From contig NZ_JPDS01000002.1 of assembly GCF_000766795.1 (NCBI RefSeq), positions 1,396,001 through 1,460,000 on the forward strand: a stretch of DNA of 64,000 nt, in the 5' to 3' direction. Below the pieces are notes generated by a model that saw nothing but the letters and a program-made list of their open reading frames with translations, had not been told where the DNA came from and ran no database searches. Below, piece by piece: positions 17,746 to 25,620 of the stretch. The position numbers and the translations under genes were made by a program. Origin of the DNA: Polaribacter sp. Hel1_85 (lineage in GTDB: Bacteria; Bacteroidota; Bacteroidia; Flavobacteriales; Flavobacteriaceae). How positions within the stretch are numbered: position 1 is the stretch's first letter; each line of letters opens with the position of its first letter.

Positions 17746-19017
17746 ATGGAAGCAATTAAAAATTTGTTTAAACTAAAAAACAATACTGTTTCTAAACAAC
17801 AAACAGAAATAGGAGAAGACACAGAAGAGGCAAGAGAGCAAATGAGAGTTACTTACTACCAAAGTGGTTATGGAGCTTCAACCAAAGCATCTGGAGGTGC
17901 ACTTACATTTAGTGTAGGTCTTCAAAATTTGTACAATAGTTTTGAGAATTTATGTAGAAAACAATTAAATGAACAGCAAATACTAAAACAACCTTATGCT
18001 GAAGAACAAGAAAAACAAAGAACAGAACTAAAAAAGAGGGATACAGCATTGTCTATTCATGAAGAACAAAAAGAAACTATTAAAAAAGAAATTGACAATT
18101 TAAAATTTCAAATGATAGATGTCAAACAAAATCCAGAAACCTATGGTATTGATGCAGATAAAAGACCAAAAGCACAGTTTTACATAGGTCTTGTGTTGTT
18201 ATTACCAATTACAATCTACTTGTTTGTTTTTTATGTTTCTGCATCTTATTCTGCTTTTTTTAAAGATTTTGAAACTAGTAGTTTAACTGCAGCAATATTT
18301 GCCCCAAATGCATTAACAAATGCTATTTCAGATGGTTGGTTAGAAGCTGTTTTTGTAGGGACAATTCCATTTGTTTTTATGGGGTTAGGATATTTAGTTC
18401 ATATGTTTCAGAAAACAAAAGGTGTTTCCTCATTTATAAAATTAGCGGCTTTATTTGTGCTTACATTTATTTTTGATGTCATATTAGCTTATTTAATTGA
18501 AAAAAAGATTTTTGATTTTGAAAGGGTATTAGGTGAAAGCTTTTCTCCTTCAATAGCAATAAGTAGTGTGAATTTTTGGGGTATTATTTTTGCTGGTTTT
18601 ATTGTCTATATTATTTGGGGATTAGTCTTTGATTTTGTTATGAAAGAGCATGAAAATGTTGATAAAATAAGAGCTTTTATAAGCGCTAAAAAAGAAGAAA
18701 TCAAAAACTTAAATAGTAATAGTGTTGAATTAGCAACTAAAGTTGAAGACTTGAAGCATGAATTGACATCCATAAAAGGAAAAATCTCTGAATTACAATC
18801 AAAGATTGATGGATTTATCTTTCCTGTAAAAGAATATTTACATTATCACTATCAATACAAAGAAGGTTGGTATCAAGCTATTAATTCAGAATTAAAGTTT
18901 CCTCAAAAACAATTAAATGAGTTAAAAAATGAATGTGAAGAAGTTGCACAAAAACATTTAAGTGAATTAAAATTACTAGATATGGATTTTCAACAACTAG
19001 TATTTTCTAAAAGCTAA
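17746..19017 (+). CDS. Coiled-coil protein with four membrane helices
   Basis: It encodes 423 residues. An N-terminal cytoplasmic region (1-70) leads to a coiled coil (about 75-128). Four membrane helices follow (about 144-166, 199-221, 231-251 and 276-298), then a second long coiled coil (about 303-358) and a C-terminal helical region. N and C parts both lie on the same side. I do not recognise a family. The plan (coiled coil, helices, coiled coil) suggests a membrane scaffold or force-transmitting component next to the TerB-like and VWA proteins. Confidence 0.7.
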   Translation: MEAIKNLFKLKNNTVSKQQTEIGEDTEEAREQMRVTYYQSGYGASTKASGGALTFSVGLQNLYNSFENLCRKQLNEQQILKQPYAEEQEKQRTELKKRDTALSIHEEQKETIKKEIDNLKFQMIDVKQNPETYGIDADKRPKAQFYIGLVLLLPITIYLFVFYVSASYSAFFKDFETSSLTAAIFAPNALTNAISDGWLEAVFVGTIPFVFMGLGYLVHMFQKTKGVSSFIKLAALFVLTFIFDVILAYLIEKKIFDFERVLGESFSPSIAISSVNFWGIIFAGFIVYIIWGLVFDFVMKEHENVDKIRAFISAKKEEIKNLNSNSVELATKVEDLKHELTSIKGKISELQSKIDGFIFPVKEYLHYHYQYKEGWYQAINSELKFPQKQLNELKNECEEVAQKHLSELKLLDMDFQQLVFSKS

Positions 19018-19020
19018 ATA

Positions 19021-19929
19021 ATGAAAACGATAAAAAACATAATTTCCATTTGTACTTTATTTTTTCTTTTTTTTTCCTGTGCCAAAGGCTCAATAAAAAA
19101 AGAAGAAGTGAAAATTATACAAAATAAAGATTCAGGACAGAACACAAGTAAACAGAATTTAAATATTAGTTTTCTATTGGATCTTTCTGATAGAATTGAT
19201 CCTAAAAAATATCCAAATGAATCCATGGAATTCTATCAGAGGGATATCGCTTATATTAAATCGGTTTATGAAGCTTTTAATATGCATTTACGAAACAAAA
19301 GAGTGCGACAAATGAATGATAGGATACAAATGTATTTTGATCCAGCTCCATTAAATGAAAATATAAACAGAATTTCGAGTCAATTAAAATATCATATTTC
19401 AAGAGACAATGTAAACCTAGAGTTGTTAGATGAAATCAAAGAAGTTTATAGTTTTAGACCAAAAGAAATTTATGAGTTAGCTATTGAGGATAATCTATAC
19501 ATTGGCTCAGATACTTGGCGTTTTTTTAAAAATAAAGTCAAAGATTATTGCATTGAAGAAAATTACAGAAATATTTTAGTAATTTTAACAGATGGATATA
19601 TTTATCATAGAAATACCAAAATAATAGAAGACAACCAAACAAGCTATTTAACGCCACAAGATATTCGAAAATTCAAATTAACAAGTAGAAATTGGAAAGA
19701 GAGAATTGAGAAAGAAAATTATGGATTTATTCCTGCTGTTGAAAATTTAAATAATTTAGAAGTATTGGTTTTAGGTATCAACCCAGACAAGAAAAATGCT
19801 TATGAACAAGATGTTATTGTTAAATATTGGAATGATTGGTTTAAAGTCATGAAAGTGAATAAATATGAAATTAAAAATGCTGGACTTCCATCTAATATGG
19901 ATAAAATTATCAAAGATTTTATTCTTTAG
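19021..19929 (+). CDS. VWA-like lipoprotein
   Basis: It encodes 302 residues. The SPII signal ends in FFSC (Cys20). After a Lys/Gln-rich linker, NISFLLDLSDRID (D54, S56, D57) looks like the first MIDAS strand (usually DxSxS). NILVILTDGY (D191) resembles the later strand with conserved Asp. The rest alternates helices and strands like a Rossmann VWA fold. The third MIDAS position is not obvious, so metal binding is uncertain. It is anchored in the periplasm or outer membrane and encoded three bases after the coiled-coil membrane protein. Confidence 0.65.
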   Translation: MKTIKNIISICTLFFLFFSCAKGSIKKEEVKIIQNKDSGQNTSKQNLNISFLLDLSDRIDPKKYPNESMEFYQRDIAYIKSVYEAFNMHLRNKRVRQMNDRIQMYFDPAPLNENINRISSQLKYHISRDNVNLELLDEIKEVYSFRPKEIYELAIEDNLYIGSDTWRFFKNKVKDYCIEENYRNILVILTDGYIYHRNTKIIEDNQTSYLTPQDIRKFKLTSRNWKERIEKENYGFIPAVENLNNLEVLVLGINPDKKNAYEQDVIVKYWNDWFKVMKVNKYEIKNAGLPSNMDKIIKDFIL

Positions 19930-19954
19930 AACTAATTGTCATTAACTGAAAAAA

Positions 19955-20440
19955 ATGCAAAAAATAATTTTTTTATTGTTTTTAACAATCTTATTGAGTT
20001 GTCATAATAATTCTGTAAACCGTCAAAACTTAAATGAATTTACAGCAAAAGTAATAGGGATTAAAGATGGGGATACAATTGAAGTCTTATTTGAAAACAA
20101 ACCAATTATTATTCGTTTAGAGCATATTGATTGCCCAGAAAAAAGACAGCCTTTTGGTAAGAAAGCAAAACAATTTGTATCTGATAATATTTTTGGGAAA
20201 CAAGTAATAATAATTTCAAAAGGTAAAATAGATAGGTGGAAAAGGCTAATTGCTGTTGTAGAATTTGAAAATGGAGAAAACTTGAATAAATTACTTGTGT
20301 TAAATGGATTAGCAATGCACTTTAAAAAATATTCAAAAGATATTAGCTACAACATAATTGAAAAAGAAGCAAGACAAAATAAAGTAGGTATGTGGTCTCA
20401 ACAAAATGTAATAGAACCTTGGAATTTTAGAAATAATTAA
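19955..20440 (+). CDS. Thermonuclease-family (SNase) lipoprotein
   Basis: A 161-residue protein. The signal ends in LLSC (Cys16). The SNase fold follows, with VIGIKDGDTIEV, IRLEHIDCPEKRQPFGKKAK, DRWKRLIAVV and NGLAMHFKKYS. Catalytic-type Arg and Glu of the first block (RLEHIDCPE) and the second Arg (WKR) are present. The usual D-R-Y-G-R is DRWKR here. Staphylococcal nuclease needs Ca and cuts DNA and RNA. A lipid-anchored form would act outside the cytoplasm, for example on incoming or extracellular DNA. Confidence 0.85.
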   Translation: MQKIIFLLFLTILLSCHNNSVNRQNLNEFTAKVIGIKDGDTIEVLFENKPIIIRLEHIDCPEKRQPFGKKAKQFVSDNIFGKQVIIISKGKIDRWKRLIAVVEFENGENLNKLLVLNGLAMHFKKYSKDISYNIIEKEARQNKVGMWSQQNVIEPWNFRNN

Positions 20441-20444
20441 AAAA

Positions 20445-20696
20445 ATGACAAATACAAAAAAACTACTTTTAACTTTTAGTCTTTTTATTTTTTTAACTGC
20501 CTTTCAAACACAAGAAAAGGAAGTTTTTATTTGTACTACAAAATCAAGTAAAACGTATCATTTAAAAAAAGAATGTAAAGGTTTAAAGCGATGTAAGTCT
20601 AAAATAAAAAAAATAACAAAAAAGAAAGCTGAAAATGTAGGGAGAATTTTATGTAAATTAGAGAAGAAAGAGATTAAAACTAAAGAAAAATCATAA
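20445..20696 (+). CDS. Small exported protein with YH..C..L..C motif
   Basis: An 83-residue protein with a signal peptide of about 24 residues. The mature part, VFICTTKSSKTYHLKKECKGLKRC...VGRILCKLEKK, is a Cys/His motif I know as a frequent neighbour of SNase-type and other secreted nucleases in Bacteroidetes. The same motif starts the protein encoded at 15892. It lies four bases after the nuclease gene and ends the operon before the terminator. Confidence 0.65.
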   Translation: MTNTKKLLLTFSLFIFLTAFQTQEKEVFICTTKSSKTYHLKKECKGLKRCKSKIKKITKKKAENVGRILCKLEKKEIKTKEKS

Positions 20697-20702
20697 TAGA
20701 TA

Positions 20703-20736
20703 AAAAGCCTCATTTCTTTAACGAAATGAGGCTTTT
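20703..20736 (+). terminator. Rho-independent terminator of the eight-gene operon
   Basis: AAAAGCCTCATTTC (20703-20716) pairs perfectly with GAAATGAGGCTTTT (20723-20736) around a six-base loop. It lies seven bases after the last stop codon. Confidence 0.88.
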
Positions 20737-20852
20737 AACTTCTACTTTTTCTATCACAACTAATTAGTAGTTAGTTGACATTTAATTTAAAAATTGATAT
20801 TACAAATTTAGAAAACTACCTTGACAACAAACCGCGTATAAATACCTGTTTT

Positions 20853-21764
20853 TTAACTTCTTCTTTTTCTTTCAATCGTTTTCTTTGTATCAACCTTTCT
20901 TTTTGTAGATCTATTTGTAGTAGTTGGTTTTCTGTTAATACTTTTCTCAATTTTATTTTTAGAAACTGAATTTCTGTTAGTATTTACATTAGATCTTCTA
21001 GTAGTAGAATTTGTGTTTCTTTTTTCAGTAATAACTTTTCTATCAGAATTTACAGAAGTTGGTTTTCTATAAGTTGTATTGCCTCTTCTTGTATTCGTTT
21101 TAGTTGAATTCTTTAAAATAGTTGAAGCTGGTTTTCTTCTTCTTAAAGTTTTACTTCTTTTACCAATATTAGCATTAGGGTTCGCTCTATAGTAATAATA
21201 GTTTTTGTCTTCTCTAATTTTAAAATAATTTCTTCTAAAATCATTTCTATAGAAATATGCATCATTGTAATTAAAGATATCTCCAATATTCAGATTAATT
21301 CTAAAACCATTATAGTTGTAATAATTATTCTTTACATTTCCGTAAAAAGTAGGATTTCCCCAATAGTTATACCTCACTGTTAAGTTACCTACATTGGTTA
21401 ATTTACCTCTATAGTATCTCATAAAAACATTTCCAATTCTGGTTACATTTCCATTTCTATCGTAGTTAATAAAAGAGTTTCCAATTCTACTGATTCTTCC
21501 TCTATAATCTCTATCAATGTTAATACCGCTTTCTCTTCTGGTACGATTACCGTTATAATCGTAATAAGTATCATTATAATGTGAGTTAAAATCAAATTCA
21601 CCGTTTGTGAAAATGAAGAATTCAACTCCACGTTCAACAAAATTTACAGCATTGTTGTAAGAGTAACTAAACCCAATTCTGTTTGGTAATTCGTTGCCGT
21701 TTTTGGCTTCAACAGTAGAAACCATCATGAACATTCCTAATAATATAAGTACACCTTTTTTCAT
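20853..21764 (-). CDS. Secreted repeat protein with a basic Thr/Asn/Arg-rich tail
   Basis: It encodes 303 residues with a signal peptide (cleavage about residue 20, VEAK). Residues 75-135 show degenerate repeats of about 14-16 residues around the motif RIGN or VGN followed by an aromatic/basic strand (SRIGNSFINYDRNGNVTRIG). Tyr and Asn are very frequent. The last 90 residues are low complexity and strongly basic (RK, TN, TR). I recall similar flavobacterial proteins without known function. It could be a cell-surface or matrix protein. Confidence 0.6.
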   Translation of the reverse strand: MKKGVLILLGMFMMVSTVEAKNGNELPNRIGFSYSYNNAVNFVERGVEFFIFTNGEFDFNSHYNDTYYDYNGNRTRRESGINIDRDYRGRISRIGNSFINYDRNGNVTRIGNVFMRYYRGKLTNVGNLTVRYNYWGNPTFYGNVKNNYYNYNGFRINLNIGDIFNYNDAYFYRNDFRRNYFKIREDKNYYYYRANPNANIGKRSKTLRRRKPASTILKNSTKTNTRRGNTTYRKPTSVNSDRKVITEKRNTNSTTRRSNVNTNRNSVSKNKIEKSINRKPTTTNRSTKRKVDTKKTIERKRRS

Positions 21765-22012
21765 AATTTATGGTTTTAAGGGTTTTGCCTACTCTAAATA
21801 CTTTTCGGCTTCCGTATTTGATTATCATAATTTCAAAGAGTGTGCCAAAAAAATACAAGACTATTAATAAAACGTATTATGCTTTAAGTATAATTGTGTA
21901 TTTTGTTGATTTTTAATGAATTAAAGTTAATGGTAATTATTTTTTAAATAATCGATAAGAACTTGTAAATTGAACAAAATTTTAACGACTTAAGAAAATC
22001 AAAAAGAGATTT

Positions 22013-22510
22013 ATGATTGATGCCATCGAGAAAAACCTACAAAGAGGAATAAACTTATTAAATACGATTTCAAACGAACAATATTCAGATGCCTCTGTTG
22101 CTCCATATTATTCTAGTATAGGATGTCATATACGTCATGTTTTAGATGTATTCTCTTGTGTTTTTGAAGGATTAGAAGCAAATAAAATTTACTTGAATAA
22201 AAGAAATAGAAATGAATTGCTAGAATTGAATACCAATTTAGGTATTGAGTATTTTAATGAAATTATTCATAAACTTAAAGGAATAAATCCAACAGAATTT
22301 ACCAAAACGATTTCAGTTACAGACGATTTAGGAGCAGGTTTAGAATCAGCAGATTATACATTATCAGCAATTTTAATGCAAGCGCATAGTCATGCAACAC
22401 ATCATTTTGCTAGTATTGGTTATATAATATATCAATTAGGAATTGAATTACCAGATACAGATTTTGGTTTTAACCCTACAACTCCAAAAATAAGAGCAGA
22501 AAGAAATTGA
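22013..22510 (+). CDS. DinB-like four-helix bundle protein
   Basis: It encodes 165 residues. Three conserved His positions of DinB/YfiT proteins are visible: CHIRHVLDVF (about residue 40-43) and MQAHSHATHHFASIGYII (about 123-135). Members bind a metal at these His and some act as thiol S-transferases. Which reaction this one performs is unknown. It stands alone, after a 248-base gap. Confidence 0.75.
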   Translation: MIDAIEKNLQRGINLLNTISNEQYSDASVAPYYSSIGCHIRHVLDVFSCVFEGLEANKIYLNKRNRNELLELNTNLGIEYFNEIIHKLKGINPTEFTKTISVTDDLGAGLESADYTLSAILMQAHSHATHHFASIGYIIYQLGIELPDTDFGFNPTTPKIRAERN

Positions 22511-22522
22511 GAATAATTCTCT

Positions 22523-23515
22523 TTAGTTTAATTGTAAAATATAAACGGTATCATTTTGCTTTACAAAAACTTCAGAACAGTTTGTAGGATGTAGAAATTG
22601 ATATTCTTTTTGATGATTAAAACATGTTTTATCTATACAAAATAGAGCTTCAAAGTCTTTTGTTCCTTTAGAATTATATCTTGATATTTTATAAGTTTCA
22701 ATATCGATTTGTATTTCTATTATAAACCAAGCACCACTTCCAATTCCACCTAACCAAGTTCCTTTTTTTAATTCAAAAACTTTTTTATTGGGTAATTCCG
22801 TTCCAATTAAATTGGGCTCTCCTTTAAATTTTTTAAAAAATGAAGCTTTGTATTCTTTTGTAATAGATCTGTTTTTGTAATTTTTAATTTGTTGATTGTA
22901 AATAGTGTAAATACAATTATTTGTACTTCCTTTTATTACATTTCCAATAGGACTTGGAGTAAATAAATTAGATTGTTTTAGTTGCTTAGTAATTTTTTCA
23001 TTTGTAGAAGAAGCAATAATTGTATCTGTAACAAAACGAGCACAATTAGTTCCGTTTTTTATAAAAGCGCCATAAGGAATTTCCTTTTCATCTATAAGTT
23101 GATGAATAAAATTTTTAGCTTTATTAAAGTCGATTTTTTCATTTGTACTGGCAACTAATCTACCATCACCATGTGTTTTTTCTGGATGTTTTTCAATCCA
23201 AAGTAAAATTTCTTTTAGATTATTTAATTCACCATTTTCAAATGTAGCTTTTATACCAACTTCTACATCTGGGTCTGTTTTTTTAGAGCGAACACGTCCA
23301 TTTCCATAAGTAGTAATGTATCTTCCAAAATCGAAATAATTGATTTCTGAATTCCCTTTTTGTATCAATAACAATGCAGCATGACCAGCTTGTACAGCAT
23401 GTTTGCCTCCAATACCTATTTTTGGCCAAATCTTACTAGATTTTTCCCAATAAGCAGGCCTCACAACTGTATCTGGATAAGAGAGAATTACTATTATTCC
23501 GTCAGAATTTTGCAT
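22523..23515 (-). CDS. Papain-like fold protein of unknown role (DUF6695-like)
   Basis: It encodes 330 residues without a signal peptide. GKHAVQAGHAALLLI (His near residue 45) and GTNCARFVTDTII (Cys near residue 158) have the order expected of a permuted NlpC/P60-like (LRAT type) cysteine peptidase or transferase, with His before Cys. The family name DUF6695 is from memory. It lies four bases downstream of a small membrane protein gene and shares an operon with murQ, so a cell-wall role is possible but not shown. Confidence 0.55.
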   Translation of the reverse strand: MQNSDGIIVILSYPDTVVRPAYWEKSSKIWPKIGIGGKHAVQAGHAALLLIQKGNSEINYFDFGRYITTYGNGRVRSKKTDPDVEVGIKATFENGELNNLKEILLWIEKHPEKTHGDGRLVASTNEKIDFNKAKNFIHQLIDEKEIPYGAFIKNGTNCARFVTDTIIASSTNEKITKQLKQSNLFTPSPIGNVIKGSTNNCIYTIYNQQIKNYKNRSITKEYKASFFKKFKGEPNLIGTELPNKKVFELKKGTWLGGIGSGAWFIIEIQIDIETYKISRYNSKGTKDFEALFCIDKTCFNHQKEYQFLHPTNCSEVFVKQNDTVYILQLN

Positions 23516-23519
23516 TCTT

Positions 23520-23762
23520 TTAATTATTAAATAAGGCTTTTAATAAAATTTTAAAAGTTTTAAACGCAAAGTAAATTGTAAAAACCACTAAAACTCCTGC
23601 AACAAATAAAATCACATAAGACAAATACTCTTTAGGTGTATTTTCAAACTTTTTTAAAGCTTTAAAACCCATTGTTAATGTTATGGGAGAAGCAATAAAT
23701 AGAAAAATTAAAAGGCCTAAATATTTTAATCCTTTGCCTAATAAATTTACATCTGTACTCAT
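23520..23762 (-). CDS. Small two-helix membrane protein (DUF6095-like)
   Basis: An 80-residue protein with two membrane helices (about 11-31 and 46-65), separated by a basic loop that carries FENTPKEYLSY. I recall it as the flavobacterial DUF6095 family next to murQ. The start overlaps the murQ stop by 4 bases (ATGA type), so translation is coupled. Confidence 0.65.
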   Translation of the reverse strand: MSTDVNLLGKGLKYLGLLIFLFIASPITLTMGFKALKKFENTPKEYLSYVILFVAGVLVVFTIYFAFKTFKILLKALFNN

Positions 23763-24574
23763 TTTACATAGTTTTTAATGGCATTTCTTACATTACCAAA
23801 CTCTTGCAATAAACTTGCAGCTTTTTCTTGGTCGATATTTAATTCTTTAGCTAACATTTTCTGTCCTCTTTCTACCAATTTATTGTTAGAGAGTTGCATG
23901 TCAACCATTTTGTTGCCTTTAATTTTTCCTAATTGAATCATGGTTGCTGTAGAAAGCATGTTTAAAACTAGCTTTTGAGCAGTTCCTGCTTTCATTCTAG
24001 AGCTTCCTGTAACAAACTCTGGGCCAACAACAACATCTATAGGAAATTGAGCAGTATTAGATAAAGGACTGTTTTTATTACAAGAAATACAACCCGTAAT
24101 AATATTGTTTTCATTACATTTTTCTAATGCAGCAATTACATAAGGAGTTGTGCCAGAAGCAGCAATACCAACAACTACATCTTTGTTTGTAATTTTATGA
24201 TCTTGTAAATCTAACCAACCTTGGTTTTTAGAATCTTCTGCAAATTCAACCGCTTTTCTAATGGCAATATCTCCACCAGCAATAATCCCAACAACCAATT
24301 CATGAGGCACACCAAAAGTTGGCGGACATTCAGAAGCATCTACAACACCTAATCTTCCAGAAGTTCCTGCGCCTAAATAAAATAATCTTCCTCCATTTTG
24401 CAATTTATTGACAATCTGTTCTGTTAACGCTTCAATTTGCGGTAAAGCCTTTTCTACAGCTAATGGTACTGTTTTGTCTTCGTTATTAATATTCGTTAAT
24501 AAATCTGCTACAGACATCTTTTCTAGATGATTGTATTTAGAATCTTGTTCTGTGGTTTTTATAAAAGTCATCAT
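23759..24574 (-). CDS. murQ: N-acetylmuramic acid 6-phosphate etherase
   Basis: It splits the lactyl ether of MurNAc 6-phosphate to give GlcNAc 6-phosphate in cell-wall recycling. The 271-residue protein has the SIS domain signature GAGTSGRLGVVDASECPPTFG (about 69-89), with the catalytic Glu of the SECPPT motif. GIIAGGD and SRMKAGTAQK are also typical. It is the first gene of the minus-strand cluster that ends at 22523. The start can be either of two adjacent ATGs (24574 or 24571). Confidence 0.93.
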   Translation of the reverse strand: MMTFIKTTEQDSKYNHLEKMSVADLLTNINNEDKTVPLAVEKALPQIEALTEQIVNKLQNGGRLFYLGAGTSGRLGVVDASECPPTFGVPHELVVGIIAGGDIAIRKAVEFAEDSKNQGWLDLQDHKITNKDVVVGIAASGTTPYVIAALEKCNENNIITGCISCNKNSPLSNTAQFPIDVVVGPEFVTGSSRMKAGTAQKLVLNMLSTATMIQLGKIKGNKMVDMQLSNNKLVERGQKMLAKELNIDQEKAASLLQEFGNVRNAIKNYVK

Positions 24575-24779
24575 TCAAAAATACAGAATTCTATGTTAAA
24601 TTCTGTATTATTTTTTGGGCGTTTTAACGGGCTTTCCACTATATCTTTTTATGCTGAATTTATTTCAGTATATACATAATCTTAACAAATTAAATTATTT
24701 ACTAAAAATATTATTGCGAGTTTAGCATAAAAAGGATGCCGTTTCAATCCCTAACGCAAAGGCAAGTTTAAAAATGAAT
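24575..24779. other. Intergenic gap carrying a hairpin repeat
   Basis: No gene is visible. Most of the gap is a copy of the interspersed hairpin repeat (24619-24770), located between the end of the DUF4249 gene and the start of murQ. Confidence 0.6.
24619..24770 (+). repeat. Intergenic hairpin repeat, copy 2
   Basis: The left arm reads GCTTTCCACTATATCTTTTT then ATGCTGAATTTATTTCAG. The right arm reads TTTAGCATAAAAAGGATGCC then GTTTCAATC. TTTTTATGCT and AGCATAAAAA are inverted repeats that would close a long hairpin. The ends match the 59891 copy, and only the inner loop differs. Confidence 0.7.
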
Positions 24780-25616
24780 TTAATTTTTTTCTACTAAATC
24801 TATTATATAAGTGTCAGTTTCAGAAATATGAAAATAACCTAAAGGAAAGTTTTCTTCATTAGTTGTATTTATCATATTACCTAATAATGATGAAGGAACA
24901 GTTTGAAAAGGACCTCCACCATTTTGTCCACTTTGATTTTGAAGTATTCTAAAATAAATAAAATATTCTTTAGTTATACCTGAAAGGGTAACAAGCCTTT
25001 TTGATGGTAATTCTGTTTCTTCACTTTCTAAATAATAGGAAAAATTGTATTCAGAGCCATTTAAAAATCGATCTTCAATTGTTACAAATAAATCATTAGT
25101 AAAATCAAATAAGTAGTAATTTTCTAAAGCAGCATCATCTTTAAAAGAAATTTCTAATTCTATTTCATCACCAGAAAACAGTGTATCATCACCTTGTTGA
25201 ATTTCATTTATCACTGTCGATTTTACTTTTGTAGCTTTTCCTTTATAAGTCTCATTATTGTATATAATAGTTAACTCATATTCTACATCATCCTCTGGAA
25301 TAAAATTTGAATTAAAATTTGGCATATAATCTCCGTCTGAATTTAACTCAGAAAAATTAATAATACTATTGTCTGATAAGTTGGTTAAAAACACAGTTGC
25401 ATTTGTAACTACTGGAATTTCTTCATCAAAATAATCTTTAGATAAACTAAGTTTTACAACGGTATTTGCAACTACGGGGTTTTGGTCAAACAAAACTTCA
25501 AAAGAAGCATCTATAATTAGTTTAGGTTCAATTGAAGGAACATCAACATCTATTACTTTTTCACAACTGATAAAAAAGAGTATTGCTAAAATTGGAAGTA
25601 AATATATCTTTTTCAT
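24780..25616 (-). CDS. DUF4249-type lipoprotein, partner of a TonB receptor
   Basis: It encodes 278 residues. The SPII signal MKKIYLLPILAILFFISC (Cys18) opens the protein. A beta-rich sandwich follows, with EPKLIIDASFE and ATVFLTNLSDNS as typical of DUF4249. An upstream in-frame start would overlap the receptor gene by far, so ATG at 25616 is chosen. It starts five bases after the receptor stop. Such pairs take up an unknown ligand at the outer membrane. The ligand cannot be read here. Confidence 0.8.
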   Translation of the reverse strand: MKKIYLLPILAILFFISCEKVIDVDVPSIEPKLIIDASFEVLFDQNPVVANTVVKLSLSKDYFDEEIPVVTNATVFLTNLSDNSIINFSELNSDGDYMPNFNSNFIPEDDVEYELTIIYNNETYKGKATKVKSTVINEIQQGDDTLFSGDEIELEISFKDDAALENYYLFDFTNDLFVTIEDRFLNGSEYNFSYYLESEETELPSKRLVTLSGITKEYFIYFRILQNQSGQNGGGPFQTVPSSLLGNMINTTNEENFPLGYFHISETDTYIIDLVEKN

Positions 25617-25620
25617 CTTG

